Shown: one piece after another, positions 1 through 12,110 of the stretch | Layout: each line of letters opens with the position of its first letter | Numbering within the stretch: the first letter of the stretch is position 1 | Source: Lumnitzera littorea | Taxonomy: Eukaryota; Streptophyta; Magnoliopsida; Myrtales; Combretaceae | DNA: 64,000 nucleotides | NCBI GenBank assembly: GCA_024138015.1 | Contig: JAMXBB010000003.1 | Span: forward strand, 17,427,498 to 17,491,497 | Direction: 5' to 3' | The notes under the pieces: generated by a model | What the model was told of the DNA's origin: nothing | Databases searched by the model: none | Seen by the model: only the letters and a program-made list of their open reading frames with translations | Made by a program: the position numbers and the translations under genes

Positions 1-740
1 AGTTAGTAGACTATAGTTGTTTGGATTCCTTAATTGTGGTGCGTAAAGAAAGAACTCATCTAGCCATACTTTCCAATCTTCAGGCTTAGGTTCAGGTCAA
101 GGATCTAGTGATCTAATTCTTGTTACAATGACTTGATGAAATTGGTGATACAATTGTCGAGATGCATGCTTGAGCTATAAGCACCATTATAATCTTGAAT
201 GAGTCTTTCTATGAAACCAAAGAGAAAGTCTCTTTATCATCGAAGACACTATTCTCCTTTATGGACTTTATCTCTCATTCATGGCATCTATCCACTTTTG
301 AGGCTCAAATCTTTCCATGGCATAACAGAAGTTGATTGGATCATATTGATCATCTTCCATCTTTCCTATGCCATCCTAATGTTCTTAAAGAGGTACAATG
401 TAATCGTTTGGAATTGCATTTCTCCTTTCTATAGTGAATCTACTTGATGGTATTGACTCTTGAGGTTGTAGAGTTTATAGTACTGGAATTTCTTAAATTT
501 GATCAAGAGATTCAAACACATTATCTTAATCTGGAGTTGTATCTTGAACAATGTTTGCTATTATAGGCTTATTCTAAACACTGTTAACAGCCTCAAGAGT
601 AATATCAACATACTCCTCTTCAAAGACACGATCCTTAACCTTGTCTACCTTGTAAACTCAATATTTTCAAAGAACCGAGTATTTATTGTCTTGAAAATTA
701 CTTTAGTTATAGGATCATAAAACTTGTAAGTCCTAGACCA
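1..740 (-). pseudogene. Ty1/copia reverse transcriptase N-terminal remnant, rearranged
   Basis: Reading the minus strand leftward from the integrase remnant gives the link between integrase and reverse transcriptase of a copia polyprotein. Near 300-340 it reads like the usual KWIDAMNE start of copia RT, and shortly after, a KETFSLVS-like segment that normally lies much further into RT. This suggests an internal deletion between them. Stops and frameshifts break every frame, so no product is expected. The rest of RT and RNase H would lie left of the window. Family assignment rests on order and motifs and is fairly safe; the exact copia lineage is not resolved. Confidence 0.6.
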
Positions 741-1690
741 TTTAGAGTATCCAATAAAACAACAACTAATAGTTTTAGAATTCAATTTCTATTCATTTGG
801 CCCATAAGGCTTAGCCTTAGTTAGACATCCTCACATGAGTAAGTGCTTTAAACTAGATTTCTTCCCTATCCAAAGCTCATAAGTGGTTTTGTTAACTGCC
901 TTTGTCAGCACTCTATTGAGTAAATATACCGTAATTTTCAATGCTTCTCCCTATAATGATTTTAGTAAGGTAAAGTGACTAGTTATACTCCTTACCATGT
1001 CTTTAAGTGTTTTATTTTGTCTCCTAACAACATCATTCATAGTAGATGATCTTAGCATGGTATACTGTAGGACGATACCACATTCTTCTAGGAATTTAGC
1101 AACCAATTCTAGACATTGTTCACATCGTCTATCATATTTACTGTTATATTTATCACTACGGTCAAAGTAAATAGATTTAATGGTTTTGCTAAATTGATTT
1201 TCAACTTCAACCTTAAAACTTTATAATGCATCTAATGGTTGGGACTTTTCATGAATAAGATATAGGAAACCATAGTGAGAGAAGTCATCTATGAATGTTG
1301 TAAAGTACTATTAACTATTCCAAGAAATTGTAGGAATGGTCTACAAATATCTATATGAATTATTCTAAGACTTCTGTAGCCTTATTAGCACCCAATCTCT
1401 TTACATCTATTTGTTTCCCCTTTGCACAATTAACACATATATTCAAATTTGTAAAATTTAGGGGATTGAGAATACCATTGGATATAAGCCCTTCTATTCA
1501 CCTTTTGGAGATATAATCTATTCTCTTTTGCCATAATGATGTTGAATTATCATTGGTTAATTTGCACTTTAAGTTTTGCCATTAGTATGCAAGGATTCAT
1601 TAAAAGAGATAACCTATTAAGTAAATATAGATTATCATTATAAGACAAAAAATCGATGCTAACTAAATTTGAATAATAAAAGAGACTAAA
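741..1690 (-). pseudogene. Ty1/copia integrase remnant
   Basis: On the minus strand this stretch follows the protease remnant and resembles copia GAG-pre-integrase plus integrase core. Visible pieces are a Cys-rich zinc-binding segment (NICVNCAKGK, about 1395-1445), a segment matching the usual AKFLEECGI/QYTM region (about 1080-1110), and the C-terminal YELWIGKK...LKHL region (about 840-890). It is broken by many stops and frameshifts, and the catalytic Asp/Glu residues cannot be placed with confidence. It would have joined retrotransposon cDNA to host DNA. It is non-functional here. Confidence 0.65.
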
Positions 1691-2020
1691 CTAGTTATTG
1701 CTAATTGAACAAGCATAACCTAATTTTTCTAAAGTGACAATCAAAATCAAATTTTGTTTGAAAGACGGTGTAATAAAAGTCTCATTTAAATCCAAATAGT
1801 AACCAATTTTAAGTAATAATATAAAATTTTCTATCACCTCTACTTCAATTGCCTTGCTTTTGTCAACATGAATGTATCTTTCACCATCATTATGCTTTTG
1901 ACAATTTTGGTAACCTTGCATGGATGCATTGATGTGAGTTGTTACACCTAGATCTATACACCAAGTTTGTCTAGGTACTAAAGTCAAATTAACGTTAGAG
2001 CAAACAAAACTAAGAAGCAT
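1691..2020 (-). pseudogene. Ty1/copia aspartic protease remnant
   Basis: A 109-residue open stretch resembles the copia protease and following region. It has TWCIDLGVTTHI where active copies have W-[IV]-D-S-G-A-[ST]-x-H, so the active-site serine is replaced by leucine and the alanine by valine. Downstream, the pattern GERYIHVD...IEVEVIENFILLLK...YYLDLNETFITPSF matches the usual copia layout before integrase. Just upstream (about 2045-2110) a CCHC zinc knuckle can be read with one frameshift inside a poly-T/A run, marking the gag C-terminus. The protease would have matured the polyprotein. It is inactive here. Confidence 0.7.
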
Positions 2021-2279
2021 ACTTTTCTTTGCATGCTAAGCATGATAGTTGGTACATTGCTTCTTCTTGTGTCCTTTAGCACCACAGAAAAAAAAAACAA
2101 GTGTCCTTAGCTTGCTCTTTATTTTGTTTCTTTTGTGGTGTTGGCATTGTAGGCTCCTTATCCTTCTTTCTTTTATTGACCTTTTTATCCTTAAACATAC
2201 TAGCTAAGTGAGCACTTTCAACCTTTACATGATTCAGTCTCTCTTCTTGAACATAGTGTGAGATGAGCTCATTAAGAGT

Positions 2280-2783
2280 CTAATACTCTTTTTGGTAGTT
2301 ATAGTTCACCCTAAATTGGCTTAACTGTATAGGAAGAGAAATCAAAACTGAGTACACTAACGAGTCTTTAGAGAGATCTAATTTTTGTGCCTTAAGTTTG
2401 AAGCTATGTGAGACATCTCCATGATGTACTCTCTTATGTTTACTTTGCCTTTGTATCTCATTGAGAGAAACTTTGCCAAGTGTACTTGTTTCGGCCTTTT
2501 CATTCTTGTCAAATCTTTTCTTGAGTTCCTCAAGGAACTCCTTAGCCATTGTAATGTCATTAAACATAGTATCATTAAATGCTTCTGGAATAGTATGCTT
2601 CATGACCATAGGACTTAAGCACTTTGATCGCAACCATATCTCCATCTCCATCTTTTGATCACAGGAACTTTGGTTAGTAATAGCAGGAGGGTGATCTTCC
2701 TTTAACACTAGGTCTAAGTCTATGAATTTGAGAATCATCAACACGTTATCTTGCCATGTTCTAAAGTTAGAGCCATTCAACAT
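2280..2783 (-). pseudogene. Ty1/copia gag (UBN2-type) fragment
   Basis: A 167-residue frame starts MLNGSNFRTWQDNVLMIL, the typical copia capsid start (LNGxNFxxWxxN). It continues with a helical capsid-like region including a KEFLEELKKRFDKNEK segment and an LSL-like region before a stop at 2280. The zinc knuckle follows in another frame at about 2045-2110. It would form the virus-like particle. The original start was probably a few dozen codons upstream, since similar sequence continues in frame past this Met. Truncation and frameshift make it non-functional. Confidence 0.75.
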
Positions 2784-4060
2784 AGAAATAGAATAAATAT
2801 TGACAATGATATTTGTAGTTTAACTAGAAACTAAAAAAGAACAAATAAACAAGCTGAATAAAATTAATCTCACATATATATACCAAAACATACAAATAAT
2901 AATTTAAATAATGGTGAGACCTATCACGGGATATCTAGCACAGTATTGACATCTAGTCTTTAGATAGAGATATAAACTTGTAAGTGTTATTATTAGTGTA
3001 ATAATTAAATATCGATGATAAATTCTTATCAAATAGTTAACTCTTCTTTTCGGTGGACTAACTATTCATAGGAAAAACCAAATAGTTATTACATATTTAT
3101 CCCTATAGGTATATATGTAAATTGGCTTAATATCAACCTTCTTTTGGGTCAACTAATATTCGTATGATTTACATGAACATAACCTTTTTTGTTTATCTAA
3201 AATGAATGAATTCCATGGGAGAAACTACTTTGATGACATACTATTACAATAATTCATCTCAAAATTTGAATTGTCTAAATTCATAATATATTTCTTTGTT
3301 AAGCCCATGTATAAAAAATAACCATAAAATATTAGGCTTATAAAGAAAAGAGGAAGAGCTGCGGAATGGCAACTTTATCCAAAAAGGTGATTGATCAAAT
3401 GGGCAACTTTTAACAATTTTTTTCTAGCAAAAAAAAAAAAAAAAAAAAAAAACTTCTAACAATTTTATCCTTTTCTTTGAATAATAATAATAATAAGGGA
3501 AAGCATGTTGCTTTATAATAACAACGGCGCCACTAAAAAAAATTGATGAACGCCACCACTGAATCCAAAAGAACCTTACAACCTTGAAGTGAGTATGACT
3601 AAAAGAACTTTCATTATTGTTGTTGCGAAACGTGATGACATGAATTCACAATATGGAGTTTATGGTTGGGATGATGGATTATTTACACATTGCAAACTGG
3701 ACATGGCCAACAACAACGAAACAGAATTGGGAAGCGGCTCGGATTCCGAATCCATATCCATATCGTTCTCAAAATTGAATCTAAATGCATAACTCAAGCT
3801 CCATAGAGAACAAAAAAAAAAAAAAAAAAAATGAAAGGGACACAATGCGACCATCGAAATTGTAAAGATAAAAGGGAATCTCATTCAGTAATGAATTGCA
3901 TTCATTCGCCAACAGCAATTATTTTACTCTTTGACGTAACATATAAATTACGTTTCTTCCTTAGAAACCCTAACTCTCAAAATTAGGGAAATAACCTTAT
4001 ACAAATTAGCTTAAATCTAAACAATTCTTTATTGATTTAGGATCTAATATTACATATAGT
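2784..4060. other. Non-coding stretch upstream of the copia gag
   Basis: No credible gene. The part next to gag (2784-3330) looks like retroelement leader or inserted sequence. The part from 3400 to 3900 has a poly-A run (about 3430-3452), an (ATA)n run near 3480 and another poly-A at about 3813-3830. The short open frames here are low-complexity. Confidence 0.4.
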
Positions 4061-4073
4061 GGCTTTGATATCA
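4061..4073 (-). promoter_or_regulatory. Possible degenerate primer-binding site of the copia element
   Basis: On the minus strand this reads TGATATCAAAGCC. It differs from the initiator-Met tRNA primer-binding site TGGTATCAGAGCC by two G-to-A changes. The next bases outward (TATTGGAATT on the plus strand) resemble a mutated copia LTR terminus of TGTTGG type. Against this, the 1.3-kb distance to gag is long for a copia leader, and the outer LTR end was not found. Confidence 0.35.
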
Positions 4074-4078
4074 CTTAT

Positions 4079-4758
4079 TGGAATTAAAAAATTTTAAACT
4101 AATATGCCAAGAACAATACATGTGCAAAAATAGGGTACAAAATAAAACAAAAAGATATGAAAATGTATCTATATCCGTATCGCTGATTGAGCAATTGCTT
4201 GATTATTACCCTTCTAAATCAACCATACAATTCCTTAGAGATATGGTATCTTGTATCCTTTATGTTAACGAGAAGTTAGCAAAATTTAGAATAATGAATA
4301 TAACTTGAAGGCTATAATCATATTTAGTATATCTATTAATGTTAACTGTTTGTCAATCTATTTATTGTTATTTCTAATTTTACCTATTATAAAATAAAAA
4401 ATAATATCTCTTGTCTCTATACATATAACCCTATACTTTATATAATGTATTAAAGTTTATAAATATATTAGATTACTTTACTTGAACTTTTTATAATACG
4501 ATAGCTTTATTATATAATTAATTTATTAACACATATAAGACAATACAGTTTATTATTAAAATAAACTCTAAACACGATACAACATATAGGCCTTCTTTTC
4601 CCTTTATTTTCTTGGGCTCGAGCCTCGAACTAATCTCACTTTCTCTTCCTAAAAATTCCGGCGAGAAACGCTCCAAATCAACATCCACGAAAAATTCTAC
4701 TTACGACCATATCCCTAACTCTCACTTACACTTGACTCAGCAATTTTAACAATGAACC

Positions 4759-4790
<32 letters not shown>

Positions 4791-5204
4791 CAATAGTATA
4801 TCAAAAGGTGCAATTGTTTTTTATTTTTTTGTACTTTGTTGTTTGTTATTTGTGTATGTTGCTGAAGTTACAATTTAAGTTCGATGGGTTTTTTCTGAGT
4901 GTTATTCTTTTATCTTTTGTTAAAACCAAGGTTAATTTTTTCTATCATTTTTTGAAGGATTTAGGGTACCCTACTTGGCAGGCTACTAATAATTTTAAGC
5001 ATGGAATCACTTTCTCTAAGTTACCTTGTTGAGCCGGCGAGTCGCTTTAATAGTCAAAGATGGGCTACACATATACTGGGACTTTAATGTGACAGTTAGT
5101 TACCTACATCTTCAATCCAATATAAAGATTCCTTCAATTATTAAGTCCCAGGATAGATATTTAACTCTCATCAATTTTAGATATTGCTTTATACATACAC
5201 ATAC

Positions 5205-5235
<31 letters not shown>

Positions 5236-5764
5236 ATTTCAATGATTAAATATTTAACTTGATCAATTTTATATATTGTTTTGACTAGTTTTCTGCTATA
5301 TTGTCATCTTGGGTAGGATGTATGTATGGCTAACATAAGTATTTTAGATATGTTTTTGTATTGTACAACTCTACTTTTTATATTGTATTACTAGCAATTC
5401 ATAGGATTGTTATACATATCTCTCTATATCAATATAGAGAGGTGGCTACATGAGGAATTAGGGAGTCCAATAGAGGTGAATTGGTTGCATGTGCGTGCTG
5501 TATAATTCGTGCATTAGGGAGAGTGTGACTATCACGTCATGGGTTTAAACCACTTATTAGCTTGATGAATGGTGCCAACCTAAACTTTAGACCTTAGTAT
5601 TACAGCATGACTAAGTGATATGTTGATTGAACTTATACCCTATTGGTATATGTGATACATATAAATTGTACTTTATCACTTCTATTTATTTCCTTATTAT
5701 TTTTTCTCACTTCTATTTACTTCCTTATTATTTTTTCAACCATTCATTGTACTATTGAATGTAG
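4079..5764. repeat. Intergenic with (CT)n and (AC/AT)n microsatellites
   Basis: No gene recognised. It contains a 13-unit CT repeat at 4759-4784 and an AC/AT-rich microsatellite at about 5191-5236. The stretch 4600-4790, GC-richer and followed by CT repeats, resembles a plant 5-prime leader, but no matching first exon could be identified. Confidence 0.5.
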
Positions 5765-5931
5765 GTTAAGTTCATGGATTGGGCTTCCTCAAATGCCATA
5801 TGATGATATTGATATAAAGGTACTTGAGGAAGCACTAGAACCTTTAGGAGATAATGCAACTCCAAGTAAACTTGCTAATGTTGATAAAGAGCATTTGCCT
5901 CTCCCTAGTTCCCACATAAGGGATAATGAAG
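5765..5931 (+). pseudogene. Orphan exon-like fragment, unknown gene
   Basis: A 167-bp stretch is bounded by a good 3-prime splice site (pyrimidine-rich tract ending in GTAG at 5761-5764) and a good 5-prime splice site (GAAG followed by GTAAGGG at 5932). Between them it is open in one frame for 55 codons, with protein-like composition: a WIGLPQMPYDDID start, a helical IKVLEEALEPLG segment, then an acidic/Pro-rich tail. I do not recognise the protein. No convincing neighbouring exons were found; the sequence from 5950 to 6190 looks partly coding but has stops. It may be one exon of a real gene, a relic, or a transposon-captured fragment. Confidence 0.35.
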
Positions 5932-7033
5932 GTAAGGGATGGTGTCAAGAGCTCGACTATGGGCTAGTTAGCATATTACAAATAAAATACCTACTACTGC
6001 AGCTCCACCGACCACAACCATTGGCTCCTTCCCCAGCATATAGGCCTCAAGAAAAGTTTTAAGTCAATTGACACAGTCACTATGCCCATTCAAGATGCCA
6101 TTACCAAAGACCCCTAGACTACATCTATTGAGATTTTCTATCTCTACAAAGGAATTGACCAGGAGGAGATGGGTTAGGACGATGGGGAAGTGCTTATACA
6201 AGTAAAGATTAGTCTTATTCTAATGCATGTAAATCGTTCCCTTAGTAAAAAGATATAGAGGGTGTAATGATATACTAATCACACGTTTGGATCTAAACTA
6301 GTTAGTATAGCCTTAGTTGACCGTTGGACCGTATAGTTAGTTGATATTGACATTTAGTTGGAGAACCTACTTATTACTATCTTTTTTTTTAATGATTTTA
6401 AAATCTTAAATGTAAATTAATTAAATTAGGGCAAATTAATTTTCAAATGAATGAAAGTAGCCCCGCCCGCCCCCACCCCCTCCTTTTTTTTTACCCAACG
6501 GAATGGAAGTCCTTAAGTTGGTGTTCTTTTTCTTAATTACATTTATCTTTTCTTGATTAATTTTAGACAATTTCATGGAGTTTATGTGTTTGTGCTACTT
6601 AAGTTATGGAGTTTGGATGAATTTGGATTACGGAGATAGTATGGATATGAATGAACAGATGGTGAAAAGTAATTCGATGCGTTTATTTGATTAAAATTTT
6701 CTATTTTTCTATTTTTTTTTTATCATATTTACATTTTTTATAATGTAATTTTACATTTGTTGTATACTAATATAGTAATCTTGAGAGGTCAAGCAAATGG
6801 TCGCTTTTAGTGGGGCCAATGAGGGAAGTTGACAGTGGCGTTCGTTCATCATGCTAGAGGTTAGCTGTGCAAGGAAAACAGTCTCCACTTTAGAGGAGAA
6901 AAAGAATGATACATTATAAATATACCTGCTTATGTTTAATGTATGTACACTTGGTCCCTTATCACCGAAATTAATAGTGCCAAAAACTTCAATCAATGCC
7001 TTTTGGTTCCCCATCCCGACAGTTTTGCCATTA

Positions 7034-7064
<31 letters not shown>

Positions 7065-8090
7065 TCCTTTTAGTATTTTTTAATTATTCTATCCAATGTC
7101 AAATTGGTAAAATAGGAGTCAAAAACATGTTTTCTATGGATTCAGGGATTTAAGCGCTTAATTTCAAAGTAAGAGATGGATTAAATATATAGTGTATATT
7201 TTCAATTTACCTAAAAAGGAAACCATTCTCTATCTTGTAAAAAAAGTATAAAGTTAATATTAATGTTGGTCTGTTCCATTTGGACCATTAACAAATTTTC
7301 TATCAATAGTTAACACGTTTTAACTCCTAATTAGCGGACAATAATTATTTAATAAAATATTAAATATATTTTATTTACTATAAAAAAAAATCATATTAAA
7401 AAGAAGAAAAATCAAAGAGAAAAGCAAAGAAGACATGGTGGCTTCCACCTTTAGCCTAATGGCATCTGGGCCACCACACGAAGAACGTGATAGATGGTCG
7501 TACATGCTCATAAGCATAGAGGAAGAAAAAAAGAAATTTAAAAACTTTTTCATTATTAGGTTATATGAAAATGTGGTGAAAGTTTATTTCTTTTATTATA
7601 TCTCTGCTTTTGGATTATACTCATTTGATGACCTAAGACCATGAGGTAGCTGCCATAGTTAGGGTTGCTACCATGACTATTTTAATGTTACATTTGCTCC
7701 ACTGGGACGGAATAAGATTCGAATGAAACATCATTTCCACTATTGTTATTTTATCTAAAGATTTGTGTGTTTTTGGAATAAAAGTTATATTCATTGAGGG
7801 ATAGCAATTCCCTTTGTAAAGGAAAAAATGGAAATTCTTCATTCATTTCACAACACATGAAATATAAATATTATTTGTGGTATAACATTTTACAAGCTTA
7901 ATAAGGAAACTACTATTTCTCAATTATAAGATGGAATAACAATTCCACTCCAATAAATGAAACACAATGTAAGGGTTGTTTTCGTTATTTTTATTTTTTT
8001 TTTGTTTTTTTATTATATAATCTAATTAAATGTACTCAATAATAATATTTTCTTAAATGAATTATTATAAGTCAAAAATTGAAGGGAAAA
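5932..8090. other. Intergenic with simple repeats
   Basis: No recognisable gene. It holds a C-rich patch at about 6460-6485, an (AAT)n microsatellite at about 7034-7073, and many poly-T/A runs. Short open frames are low-complexity or overlap on both strands without any family signature. Confidence 0.5.
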
Positions 8091-8210
8091 GGAAAATAAT
8101 ATTATATGTTTTAAAAAAAATCGAAAAAATATGGCTCCTGCAAAAAAAAAAAATAAATCCCAAGAATACTACAATTGAAACCACCATTTGAAGATGTGAT
8201 TTTATTTTGA
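8091..8210 (+). repeat. MULE left terminal inverted repeat
   Basis: About 120 bp, inverted relative to 14112-14220. The shared core runs from GGAAAATAATATTATAT through a CAA-AATACYACAAT block to GATTTTATTTTG. Confidence 0.75.
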
Positions 8211-8219
8211 AATGAAATT

Positions 8220-8460
8220 GCATCTTTAAATGGTGATTTCATTTTGACTTAAATAAAGTTGCCTTTTGCAATATCGATTTCATCATCCACAGTGAAATCG
8301 TCTTTGCATTTTGATTGTCAAGGATAAAATTGCCTCAAAATAAAATCGCATCTTCAAATGGAATGGTGATTTCATTTTGACTTAAATGAAATCGCTTTTT
8401 GCAAAATCGATTTCATCCTTGACAATGAAATCGTCTTTGCATTTTCATTGTCAAGGTTGG
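8220..8460 (+). repeat. Subterminal tandem duplication in the MULE, about 128-bp unit
   Basis: Two head-to-tail copies start at about 8220 and 8348. Each runs from GCATCTT(T/C)AAATGG through GGTGATTTCATTTTGACTTAAAT to a TTGTCAAGG block. The AAATCG-type hexamer recurs in both. Subterminal repeats are common in MULEs and may be transposase-binding regions; that role is inferred. Confidence 0.65.
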
Positions 8461-9714
8461 AGTTGCCTTTTACAAATTGATTGTGGAGCTTTTTTACAGA
8501 TGTTTTCTCTCTCGAAAAGAAACCCTACCATCGCATTTGTCTCTTAAATCTCCATTTTGAAGCAATTTTTTATGAATTGACCTTAGACTATACATTTAAA
8601 TATGTTTACTAGCCTATTGCTACTTTAAATTCAAAGAAATAAGTGGAAATTTGTGCTTAAGGGTCAATTTCTTTCTTTACGTATGATTTGTAAAAATGGT
8701 AACCTTTTTTTTTTACACTTTTGTTTACCATATGTATTTATAACATTGAAAAATATGTTTGTATGCGCATATAATATGCCATATTGTTGTTCTTGTCAAT
8801 CTTTTTTTAATTTTATTGATTAAAGTATTCTACATGCATATGTAATATGCATTTCAATCTTTTCAATACATGCATATGTATATGTAATCTCATGTAAGCA
8901 TAACTAGGTAAAAAAATCTTAAATGTCAAGAGCACAATGCATTATCACTATTGTGCTACAAAGGTGCATAGTATTCTTCTAGTTCAAATATGAGCTACAT
9001 TAATTCTATTTACTAATCTTATGTGTATATAAACTACAATTCACATGTTGTATTAAGTGATATAACGGTACAAAATTCTATATACTATTTATATTTAAGA
9101 TTGAGTTTCTTTACATAGTTAAAAGACTTTATTTCAATGCATAGTACATATACATGACATTTCAATGTTGTTGTAGTGTATTTTATCAAGTTGATGTGAC
9201 AAACAGGGTGAAAATGGATAATGTGAGAGTGGTTTCTATTTTGGAGGAAACATTGTAGAAGGGAAGGATGGGATACACTATGATATACGCTCAACCGTAG
9301 TAGTTGAGGTTCCCATTGGTGCAACTTATGATCAGTTGGTTGATTTGATATGTAATAGTCTTTAGGTTAACATGATGACTCACCAAGAATCCACAAGTAC
9401 CCTCTTAAAGGAGGTAGTAGAGATTTGTTTTGTACTGTGCTTATGAATGATGATTATGATGTCTAACAGTTGTCGGCATCCTTTTAAGGACATGGTAGGG
9501 TTAGTGGTTCAACATATGTATATTGAAATTTATGAAATCAATATCTTTATTATAGTCGAGTATTATTTGCGAGGACATGAAAACAATGTTGGATTTTAAG
9601 TTGAAACCTAGGTATATAAATCTCAACCAATGTCTTCCACTGAAGAACCGAGTAGTAGTCAGATTCTCCATTAAGCTAACATTTTGGTAATAAGCGAATC
9701 CAACATTAATATAG

Positions 9715-10243
9715 ATGTCGAAAATGAATTAGATTGTAAGGATATTGCCGAAGATTTTGATGACATCGATTCTAATGATGGTATTAGTGCAAGTGAAGGT
9801 TAGTTTAAGACTATAAATGGAGCACATAGGTTAAGCAGGAGGAATGATTAGAAGCATGGGATTAGTATACATGTAGATGTGGTTGGAAGTTTAGAACCTG
9901 TACCATTCTATACCACCAGTATGGGTAGTGGACTTGTATTGTTTGAGGAAAGCATGAATAATGGTGAATAGAGTTTCACCAATAAATTTAAGATGGGCAT
10001 GCAATTTCAAAAGAAAGAACATTTGATTCAAGCTATGAAGATGCACTATGTTTTGAGTTACCATAACTTTGTTGTTGTATAGTTAGAAAGGAAGATTTGG
10101 TCTGTTAGATATATTGATAGTGATAAGGGTTTTAAGTGGAGGCTTTAAGCATGTTAGAAAAAGCATGTTGGGTGTTTTTAGATCACTAAGTTTGAGGGTC
10201 CACACATGTGTTTGAACCTTACTATTAGCTAGGACCACCTTAA
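9715..10243 (+). pseudogene. MULE transposase, N-terminal MuDR-type domain, degenerate
   Basis: The plus frame carries an acidic stretch (about 9715-9800), then from about 9974 a MuDR N-terminal-like segment. It shows F-x-x-GMQF-x-x-K-x-x-LIQAMKMHYV, followed by ERKIWSVRYID and a WRL...KKHVGCF...ITKFEGPHMC pattern, the layout of the MULE DNA-binding/plug region. Several in-frame stops (at expected Trp or Gln codons) break it. At 10239 it is interrupted by the solo LTR and resumes after 11412 in the DHLN region. Confidence 0.7.
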
Positions 10244-11407
10244 TGTATCGCTGACCTTGGGACTCCTTACTCGAGCTCGATTATGAGGTGTTTAGAGCTT
10301 AGTTAGCCATATGCTAACCTTACAGTCGGTCGAGGATGAGTCTTAGTATTAGGATGGCCTACGGCTCAATTCATTGCATAGTTAGTTCGGCATCACTTTT
10401 ATCCAAGCTTTTGAAGACTATGCTGTTGAACTCTGAACCCTAACCACTTCTGCTGACCTTACTAATATCAAGGTCCCTACCTAAGGTCTCTATGTATCTA
10501 ACCTAACTCCTCCCCGAATAGTTCCCAATGTTTGGCACTTTCCATATCATGGGCGCGACATCAACAAATTCACTCATGATAAAGTTTCCCCTTTCCATTA
10601 AAGTAGGGAGGGCCTCCTTCCTCACCATTATGGTCTTCTATTGATAGGAATTTTACTTATTCTAAAGGTAGCTTGCTTACCAAGCCGCCCACTTGAGAAG
10701 CTAGTTGCTAGAAAGAAGTGATGAGGAAGTAAAGCTATCTATGAAGGTCAAATTAGTCCTAGATTAGTTATTGAGAAGTAGGTCTCCATGCTCCAACTAA
10801 GTTATCCATTGGCAATCCACCTATCAAGGTCCAAGCATCTCCTTACCAACCTGTCCCTACTTCGGAATAGCTTAGCCTTGGGGGATCTCCTTGCCAAAGT
10901 ATGGTACCAATGAAGTCTTGTCATCTGCATATTTTTTTTGACATTGTACTATATTCCTTTTATCTTATTTACCCTTTTGAGTATGTACCAGGATCTAGCA
11001 TTTGTGTATTACCCTTTTTTGTAATTTTCTGCATCCCGTATTGCCCTAAGGACTTACTACAAATAGTCCTTTCTCTTATATAACCATAAACATACCAGCT
11101 ATTACATTAGATACAAATATTCTTCTTCTTGTGAGACATTTCTTTAAGTGTTTTCTATACACTTTTTTGGTTCGATTTGTAATTGGCAATTAGTGGTAAG
11201 TGGATCTTAGTCCTCTCTTTGTAAGTCATATCAAGTAGTAGATTAAGTAGTGCTGAGTTTATAGGTGAGTTACATCTAAGGAGCTGCTTCATGAAGCTAC
11301 TACTTGTTGTGTCAATGTCACCCTCCATTTCTTTGATATCTCGATGAACCCACCCACTCTACTATGATAGGCCCTAGTGATAATTTAACTCCTAGGAGCA
11401 CCATACC
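10244..11407 (+). mobile_element. Solo LTR inserted in the MULE transposase
   Basis: An 1164-bp block begins TGTATCGC, ends CCATACC (inverted TGTAT/ATAC(A) termini, final A changed), and is flanked on both sides by the 5-bp direct repeat CTTAA (10239-10243 and 11408-11412). It splits the MULE reading frame precisely. No PBS, polypurine tract or retrotransposon proteins lie inside, so it is a solo LTR left by LTR-LTR recombination. A TATA-like TTATATAA lies at about 11076-11083, which supports plus orientation. Confidence 0.75.
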
Positions 11408-11412
11408 CTTAA

Positions 11413-12110
11413 TTGGAATTAATTACTTGTCCTGCTATATTGTTAAAGAAGTATAGAAATTGCCAGGTATTAAAATGAAATATCTCTAATCAACCACTTA
11501 CAAGTAATATGGATACATTGTACAATTGAAGAGGGTCTAGAAGGCTAAGCATAAAGCCATTAAACAAGTTTATGGAAAGCGAGAGGAATCATATGCAGTG
11601 CTGCCATGACTATTATGTGCTATGCAAAAGGCTAATCTTGGTACGATGGTCGAGTGGAAATGTTGAGATAGCAACATTGCGAGCCATGTTTTCTTTGATA
11701 GAGTGTTATGAGATTTTAGGCCATGTATTGAAGTTTTTGTCCACTACAGGAACAATATTAGACCTTACCTTAGTGATATTAGTTAACTAATTGCTTATTT
11801 CATATATAAATGGTTAAATCAACCAATTTCTTCTTTTTCGGCCAATGATTACCATTGATGTATGTTTTTGTATGGAAAGTACAAGTATAAGCTACTAATA
11901 GCGACTGGAGTTGATGGTGAAAACTACATCATGCCATTAGCATTTATAGCAGTCGATGAAAAATGTTTAGATAGTTGGGGTTAGTTCTTGAAGTGTATTC
12001 TCATGAATGTAATAAAGGATCATGTAGACATATATCCATCCCTACCACTTGTAGATATATAGTCATACCCTAAGTTTGAGCATGGGAAAGCTTTCTACAC
12101 ATTGCCACTC
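11413..12110 (+). pseudogene. MULE transposase core (DDE) remnant
   Basis: After the solo LTR the MULE frame resumes. AWKAKHKAIKQVYG-like sequence with EESYAVLP lies at about 11540-11610, then AMQKANLGTMVEWK. At about 11865-12000 comes an HLYGKYKYKLLIATGVDG...IMPLAF-x-AVDE...DSWG-x-FLKCI block, which is the signature around the first catalytic Asp of MULE transposases. The usual D of DGTHLYG is disrupted (ATTGATGTATG), and frameshifts and stops are frequent. It would have cut and rejoined the TIRs; it is inactive here. Confidence 0.7.

Noticed and set aside
199..720. Plus-strand frames of 73-82 codons
   Set aside because: Antisense to the decayed copia RT region; hydrophobic, AT-rich, no family signature.
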